From assembly GCA_017165825.1 (NCBI GenBank), contig CM029381.1, forward strand, positions 1,651,563 to 1,715,562: 64,000 nucleotides of DNA. The letters are read 5' to 3'. Source of the stretch: Hepsetus odoe. Its lineage: Eukaryota; Chordata; Actinopteri; Characiformes; Hepsetidae. The translations under genes were made by a program, and so were the position numbers. Below are positions 61,227 to 64,000 of the stretch, in pieces (the first letter of the stretch is position 1; each line of letters starts with the position of its first letter). The notes under the pieces are model-generated. The model worked only from the letters and a program-made list of their open reading frames with translations, did no database searches and was not told the origin of the DNA.

Positions 61227-61371
61227 TATCTCATACACATTAACATAACGCCTCACACACTCCTACCTTCTCCACATCTGCCTTCGTCACGTTGATGTCA
61301 TTGTCCATCTTGTCGAAGTACTGCTGCGCTCGGTCTGCCTCCTTACACGCTCTCTCGAAATTCCGCTTACA
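42249..61371 (-). CDS. fnbp1: Formin-binding protein 1 (FBP17), all but the 5' exons
   Basis: FNBP1 is an F-BAR scaffold that curves membranes during endocytosis and recruits actin nucleators. Eleven minus-strand exons join in frame: 61371-61267, 57855-57727, 57625-57479, 57156-56968, 53575-53480, 46185-46171, 44281-44172, 43650-43518, 43380-43253, 42841-42708 and 42430-42249 (stop). They give 455 residues. The first four exons cover the C-terminal half of the F-BAR domain (NFERACKEADRAQQYF, RMGESMKTFAEVDRQI, KSGFEPPGDVEFEDYG). Exons 44281-43518 encode the HR1 coiled coil that binds Rho-family GTPases (LPPEQRRKKLQAKIDDINKD, MKDVYLKNPQMGDP). The last two encode the SH3 domain (GTCKALYPFE, EEDKGDGWTRVRRNEEEEGY, VPTSYVEV), which binds N-WASP and dynamin. 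The sequence fits FNBP1 better than FNBP1L or TRIP10. Start codon and upstream exons lie beyond 64000. Confidence 0.93.
42495..42655. repeat. Minisatellite of about 60 bp, three units
   Basis: Units contain gggggagagggaggac, then 'ccctacccacccagagagag' and 'agttatactgagtgat'. It lies in the last fnbp1 intron. Related units occur at about 40705-40735 and, inverted, at 52846-53000. Confidence 0.85.
42846..42943. repeat. CA/CG microsatellite next to an fnbp1 acceptor
   Basis: CA with CGCG interruptions. On the minus strand it is a TG run ending five bases before the acceptor of exon 42841-42708. Confidence 0.9.
43199..43246. repeat. GT microsatellite in an fnbp1 intron
   Basis: Lies just downstream (minus strand) of the donor at 43252, so the intron begins GTACTGTGCACACAC. 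Confidence 0.9.
43776..43994 (-). mobile_element. SINE family 2, near full length
   Basis: The left end has catttacatttacatttacg and gcatttagcagacgctctta. The reversed B box is 'gtgggattcgaaccggggac' and the reversed head 'ctagaccaccgccaccca'. Flanking DNA on both sides repeats a 'tttaaggtgg' motif. Confidence 0.88.
44284..44317. repeat. GA microsatellite forming the pyrimidine tract of an fnbp1 acceptor
   Basis: On the minus strand this is a run of about 16 CT units ending directly at the CAG acceptor of exon 44281-44172. Confidence 0.9.
45320..45545 (+). repeat. Dispersed repeat X, copy 2
   Basis: Contains cctccagctctttgttaagg and 'tggagcaggtctcatgaagg', and ends 'gagctgatctagaatcagtc' with 'gatcccagatcagtctgaa'. 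It is the inverted counterpart of 60905-61115. Confidence 0.65.
45812..45838. repeat. GACA tetranucleotide run
   Basis: About six units of gaca in the intron between the fnbp1 microexon and exon 44281-44172. Confidence 0.85.
46171..46185 (-). CDS. fnbp1: fnbp1 15-nt microexon (LSLKL)
   Basis: On the minus strand, aag acceptor, then CTCTCTCTCAAGCTG, then GTAAGC. It inserts LSLKL between ...CLRSLRRG (53480) and GANPEDF... (44281). As I recall it, human FNBP1 reads RGLSLKLGATPEDF at this point, so the five residues are expected. Both neighbouring introns are phase 0, so inclusion or skipping keeps the frame. Confidence 0.8.
46195..46340. repeat. GA run and CA run beside the fnbp1 microexon
   Basis: GA at about 46195-46219 forms the distal pyrimidine tract for the microexon acceptor on the minus strand. 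CA follows at about 46313-46340. Confidence 0.85.
46556..46725 (+). mobile_element. SINE family 1 copy, 3'-truncated
   Basis: It has a degraded head (ggcactaagtcccaggga), a B box (gtgggttcaaatcccgg), and a body with 'gcgtccccatcacagctccc' up to 'gtgcattaaata'. Confidence 0.75.
46726..48513. other. fnbp1 intron DNA, with GA and GT microsatellites
   Basis: AT-rich intron sequence without recognised exons. A GT run is at 47485-47502 and a GA run of about 45 bp at 47866-47912. Confidence 0.5.
48514..49035 (+). mobile_element. Non-autonomous Tc1-like element, copy 2
   Basis: The left terminus is intact: cacagtactgtgcaaaagtt, then 'ttaggcaggtgtgaaaaaat' and 'aacgctttcagaaatata'. The right inner inverted repeat is 'ccatttctgaaagcgttctt' (49011-49030). 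It shares ends and internal 'ttggtgttactaccttttgc' with the copy at 23263. Confidence 0.8.
49488..50070. repeat. Three CA microsatellites
   Basis: CA runs lie at about 49490-49517, 49886-49907 and 50026-50066 in an fnbp1 intron. Confidence 0.85.
49570..49705 (+). repeat. Dispersed repeat Y, copy 2
   Basis: 'ctggactaaaactgaacccg', 'gatggacggagacgctgaga' and 'cagattcacttcagactggt' match copies at 37390 (inverted) and 60300. Confidence 0.6.
50481..50591. repeat. Compound CA/CT/TA microsatellite
   Basis: CA runs interrupted by CTCTCT and CAGACA, ending in TATATATATA. Confidence 0.9.
51289..51480. repeat. Poly-C run and CA microsatellites
   Basis: About 21 consecutive C (51289-51309) run into a CA repeat to 51349. 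Two diverged 'cttattctatac' units and a further CA run follow to 51477. Confidence 0.9.
51660..52225. repeat. Degenerate tandem repeat split by a SINE
   Basis: Loosely repeated phrases of the type ttttcttgacct and cagttctggaca recur about every 50-70 bp on both sides of the SINE at 51739-51921. Confidence 0.5.
51739..51921 (-). mobile_element. SINE family 2 copy
   Basis: It has the 3' end (attcacatttgcggcattta), middle (gagcgacttccatgtcctaa), reversed B box (gtgggattcgaacctgtga) and a reversed head extended by CAC triplets (ccaccaccaccaccacca). Confidence 0.85.
52387..52463 (+). other. Candidate unassigned plus-strand exon in an fnbp1 intron
   Basis: An acceptor-like site (cttcttatgctctatag) precedes 77 bases ending at a GTAATG donor. 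In the open frame it encodes 25 charged, helix-prone residues, beginning QHEENRKLEALMNE and ending FSMKKPM. The other strand gives nothing exon-like. I do not recognise the protein, and no partner exon was found. It could belong to a nested gene, be a pseudo-exon, or be chance. Confidence 0.3.
52846..53000. repeat. Inverted copy of the 60-bp minisatellite
   Basis: The plus strand repeats 'ggtcctccctctcccccatc' and 'actcagtatgactgtcctct', the reverse complement of the units at 42495-42655. Confidence 0.85.
53120..53460. repeat. GA-rich tract and CA microsatellites
   Basis: GA-rich sequence lies at 53130-53208, with CA runs at 53343-53371 and 53407-53456. The last is about 25 bp from the donor of fnbp1 exon 53575-53480. 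Confidence 0.85.
53705..54160. repeat. Purine-rich tract with GA runs
   Basis: Near-continuous A/G sequence, with pure GA at 53733-53762, 54074-54113 and 54131-54149. Open frames on either strand here are low-complexity artefacts. Confidence 0.85.
54450..54890. repeat. CA/CG microsatellite cluster
   Basis: Several CA runs with CATG, CGCG and CCCC interruptions at 54453-54568, 54665-54716 and 54812-54882. Confidence 0.85.
54930..55370. repeat. Degenerate tandem repeat, period about 55-60 bp
   Basis: About seven diverged units each contain cagtcagttctagata, then a 'tcactgactg' block and 'agagccatagtg' or close variants. It lies in the fnbp1 intron between 56968 and 53575. Confidence 0.7.
55371..56960. 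other. fnbp1 intron DNA, no exon recognised
   Basis: Contains a CA run (55533-55550), AAT/ACT trinucleotide-rich DNA (56220-56460) and a short tandem block of 'ggttctgtaa' (56780-56822). No coding signal was recognised. Confidence 0.5.
57162..57190. repeat. CA microsatellite at an fnbp1 acceptor
   Basis: On the minus strand a TG run ends a few bases before the TTTTCAG acceptor of exon 57156-56968. Confidence 0.9.
57644..57724. repeat. GT microsatellite filling an fnbp1 mini-intron
   Basis: The intron between exons 57855-57727 and 57625-57479 is only 101 bp and is mostly CA (minus strand) from donor to near the acceptor. Confidence 0.9.
57858..57951. repeat. GA microsatellite forming an fnbp1 pyrimidine tract
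   Basis: On the minus strand this is about 90 bp of CT ending at the CTAG acceptor of exon 57855-57727. Confidence 0.9.
58050..58885. repeat. CA and GA microsatellites in an fnbp1 intron
   Basis: CA at 58051-58089, GA at 58505-58535 and a long CA run (about 27 units) at 58830-58884. A GA-rich imperfect stretch lies at 58310-58510. Confidence 0.85.
58886..59981. other. fnbp1 intron DNA, possible transposon remnant
   Basis: A CA run is at 59033-59066. Sequence at 59590-59820 contains 'ccccagtctccagacccgtc', reminiscent of the SPDL region of Tc1-type transposases, but the frame is broken and no ends are visible. No host exon was recognised. Confidence 0.35.
59982..60222 (+). mobile_element. 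SINE family 1 copy
   Basis: It has the head gggcagcggtggcctagtgg, B box gggtttgattcccag, body tactgtccccatcactgctc and tail acagtcactttcacttcac. Confidence 0.85.
60300..60440 (+). repeat. Dispersed repeat Y, copy 3
   Basis: 'ggacgaaaactaaatccgtt', 'ggtggacggagatgctggga' and 'ataaacagactcaattcaga' align with 49570-49705 and with the inverted copy at 37390-37530. Confidence 0.6.
60674..60905. repeat. CA microsatellite and TCTA/TCTG run
   Basis: CA at 60676-60713 and a tatctatctgtctgtctgtc-type run at about 60863-60882. Confidence 0.85.
60905..61115 (-). repeat. Dispersed repeat X, copy 3
   Basis: The minus strand reads 'ccagctcttcgttaaggtgg', 'ctacaaacttcaattaaact', 'gagctgatctagaatcagtc' and 'gatcccagatcagtctgaac', in the same order as 45320-45545. 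Confidence 0.65.
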
Positions 61372-61382
61372 CTGTAAACACC

Positions 61383-61413
<31 letters not shown>
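61167..61413. repeat. CA microsatellites flanking an fnbp1 exon
   Basis: CA runs at about 61168-61225 and 61385-61412 lie on either side of exon 61371-61267. The second is a TG run upstream of its acceptor on the minus strand. Confidence 0.9.
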
Positions 61414-61415
<2 letters not shown>

Positions 61416-61769
61416 CATAAATGAACACCAGACGTCTGGTTCTGAATTATTTGATTTGATTATTCAAAGATTATCATGATTCATTTGAATCAAAACAGAC
61501 TGAATCAATTAGAAGTTTCAATCAACTGACCACATATGGATTCGATCTGAGTTTTCAGTGCACAATGGAATCTCAAATTTCACCAGGATTCAGTCCGATT
61601 CAAATGTGATTTTAAAATAGATTAATAGATTAATTAGTCAAATAGATTAATTTCAGGGCGATTCTTTAATAAGTCTTGAAAAGATTCTTCAGGAAATCCC
61701 AAATACACACAGTGAAAAATACACGCTTAAAATTTATATTAATGCACCTGCACAGGCCTACAGCCAAAT

Positions 61770-62018
61770 ACCACACACACACACACACACACACGCACAC
61801 ACACACGCACACACACACGCGCACACACAAAACTGGGACTTTTGTAGGGCAGTAAATATTGAGTCATCTTTGTGCTTGCGCCCATCCTTCCTCCCACTCC
61901 TCCATTACTCTGCCCTTCTTTCTTTCATTTCTTTCTTCCACTCGTTTATTCGAGAGGACAATCAGGGTTTGTTTCAAGAGTCCTCACTGGCCATAACCTC
62001 CTTCAGACGCACTCAAGA

Positions 62019-62054
<36 letters not shown>

Positions 62055-62078
62055 ATACGCAGTGAGATCATTCTCACT

Positions 62079-62143
<65 letters not shown>
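61770..62143. repeat. CA microsatellite cluster
   Basis: CA at 61773-61827 (with CG), 62022-62052 and about 31 units at 62081-62143. Confidence 0.9.
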
Positions 62144-62145
<2 letters not shown>

Positions 62146-62399
62146 CAGACCTTCCAGACAGAGTGAGGACTGATGAATGTGGTGTGTCTGCTCCAGCCTG
62201 GAATCTGAGGCTATAAGAAAGTATTAGACCCCCAAGCCGACTCGCTGACCCTCCTTTCCAAAACACTCTTCTCCACTTCAGCTCTTCACTTCATCCTGTT
62301 GTTTGAAATCCTAGAACCTTTTATGCACAAACGGAAGCAAACTACACCAAACAACATTCGACCGGAGTAACTAATTCAGTCTAAACATCAAAAACCAGC

Positions 62400-64000
62400 T
62401 AGCTCAAAAAATATATACAGATAAATCTCAATTACAGTACTCAAATACACCTCCATTACAGTACTCAAATACATCTTCATTACAGTACTCAAATACACCT
62501 CCATTACAGTACTTAAATGGGCAGCGGTGGCCTAGCGGTTAGGGCGTTAGCCACATGATCGGAGGATCGGGGGTTCAAACCCCTTCCCAATAGGTTGCCC
62601 TGAGGTACCCTTGAGCAAGGTACCGTCCCCATCACTGCTCCCCGGGCGCTTTCAGTAGCTGCCCACTGCTGCACGGGTTTGAGTGTGCATGGGTTTGAGT
62701 GTGCATGGGTTAAATGCAGAGGTCCAATTTCGTTGTGGTTCATGTGTGCTGTGCCGTGACCTCGCAATGACAAGGGTTGTCACTTTCACTTTCACTTAAA
62801 ATACACCTCCATTACAGTACTCAAATACATCTCTGTATCAGTACTCAAATACATCTCAGTTACACTACTCAAATACATCTCAGTTACACTACTCAAATAC
62901 ACCTCCATTACAGTACTCAAATACATCTCTGTATCAGTACTCAAACACACCTCCATTACAGTACTCAAATATATCTCTGTATCAGTACTCAAACAAACCT
63001 CCATTACAGCACTCAAATACATATTCATTACAGTACACAAGCACAGCTTTATTACAGTACTCAAATACATCTCTGTATCAGTACTCAAACACACCTCCAT
63101 TACAGTACTCAAATACATATTCATTACAGTACACAAGCACAGCTTCATTACAGTACTAATACACCTCCATTACAGAACTCAAATACATCTTCATTACAGT
63201 ACTCAAATACATCTCTGTATCAGTATTCAAACACACCACTACAGTACTCAAATACATCTCAGTTACACTACTTAAATACATCTCAATTAGAGTACTCAAA
63301 TACACCTCCATTACAGTACTCAAATACATCTCTGTTACACTACTCAAATACATCTCAATTAGAGTACTCAAATACACCACCATTACAGTACTCAAATACA
63401 TCTCTGTATCAGTACTCAAATAAATCTCAATTACAGTACTCAAACACACCTCCATTACAGTACACAAGCACAGCTTCATTACAGTACTCAAATACATCTC
63501 TGTATCAGTACTCAAATTCATATCCATTTCAGTACTCAAACACATATCCATTACAGTACTCAAATACATCCCTGTATCAGTACTCAAACACACCTCCAGT
63601 ACAGTACTCAAATACATCTCAATTACAGTACTCAAACTGATCTCAATTACAGTACTCAAACATACCCCTAGTACAGTACTCAAATACATATCAATTACAC
63701 TACTGAAATACATCTCGATTACAGTACTCAAATACATCACTAAAATACAACTTCATTACAGTACTCAAATACATCTCAATTACACTACTCAAATACACCT
63801 CCATTACAGTACTCACATACCTCCACTACAGTACTCAAATACATATCAATTACACTACTCAAATACATTACTCAAATACACCTTCATTACAGTACTTAGA
63901 TACATCTCAATTACACTACTCAAATACACCCTCATTACAGTACTCGAATACACTACCATTACAATACTCAAATACATCTCAGTTACAGTACTCAAACAAC
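62400..64000. repeat. 24-bp minisatellite reaching the window edge
   Basis: The unit is tactcaaatacacctccatt followed by acag (24 bp), with variants such as atctcagttacac and atctctgtatcag. About 60 units run from 62400 to the end of the window, interrupted by a SINE at 62519-62793. The period equals eight codons, so frames stay open on both strands (for example 62777-63640); these are not genes. Confidence 0.93.
62519..62793 (+). mobile_element. SINE family 1, full length, in the minisatellite
   Basis: Head gggcagcggtggcctagcgg, B box gggttcaaacccc, body taccgtccccatcactgctc, and tail gttgtcactttcactttcac. It is flanked by acttaaat (62511-62518) and acttaaaa (62794-62801), a likely target-site duplication. 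It is among the best-preserved copies. Confidence 0.9.

Noticed and set aside
62777..63740. A 287-codon plus-strand frame and 118- and 194-codon minus-strand frames
   Set aside because: The 24-bp tandem repeat has a period of eight codons and stays open on both strands; there are no splice, start-context or domain features.

Overview
The window is vertebrate nuclear DNA, almost certainly from a teleost fish. It has multi-exon genes with GT-AG introns and dense CA/GA microsatellites. It also carries fish-type repeats: two tRNA-derived SINE families, an RTE-clade LINE ending in an AAG-rich tail, and Tc1-like DNA transposons. An otophysan such as a characin or catfish is possible, but I cannot fix the species. 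Nothing prokaryotic is present.

Layout. (1) 5-3334, plus strand: the last ten exons of nup188, a nuclear-pore scaffold nucleoporin, then its 3' UTR. (2) About 4.5-11.8 kb: no host gene recognised; an RTE LINE fragment abuts a decayed Tc1 element. (3) 11862-12899, plus strand: a short CALHM-family channel gene. (4) 14.25-17.53 kb: a nearly full-length but dead RTE LINE with an 18-bp target-site duplication and a SINE nested in its 5' part. (5) 18.9-22.4 kb, minus strand: a five-exon S1A (trypsin-fold) serine protease homolog. Its frame is intact, but the catalytic Asp and the trypsin S1-pocket Asp are replaced. (6) 28.4-32.6 kb, minus strand: a second, clearly dead copy of that gene. (7) 32.9-34.8 kb: a 40-bp minisatellite containing a SINE-in-SINE insertion. 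(8) 35-42 kb: AT-rich intergenic DNA with repeats, perhaps including the fnbp1 3' UTR. (9) 42249-61371, minus strand: eleven coding exons of fnbp1 (FBP17; F-BAR, HR1 and SH3), including a 15-nt microexon; the 5' exons lie beyond the right edge. (10) 62.4-64 kb: a 24-bp minisatellite split by a SINE.

How the genes relate. nup188 and fnbp1 point towards each other. From memory their human orthologs lie on the same arm (9q34), so their nearness fits conserved synteny. The CALHM-like gene and the protease pair sit between them. The protease copies share exon layout, signal peptide and a TATA-like 5' flank, so they are tandem duplicates. Nothing shows the four loci acting in one pathway.

I saw no wholly new biological system. 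The strongest leads are the protease homolog with a broken triad next to its pseudogene, the fnbp1 microexon, the many fnbp1 and nup188 splice sites bordered by TG or CT microsatellites, the CALHM-like gene with almost no C-terminal domain (and a possible 71-nt intron), several unnamed dispersed repeat families, and one candidate unassigned exon inside an fnbp1 intron.
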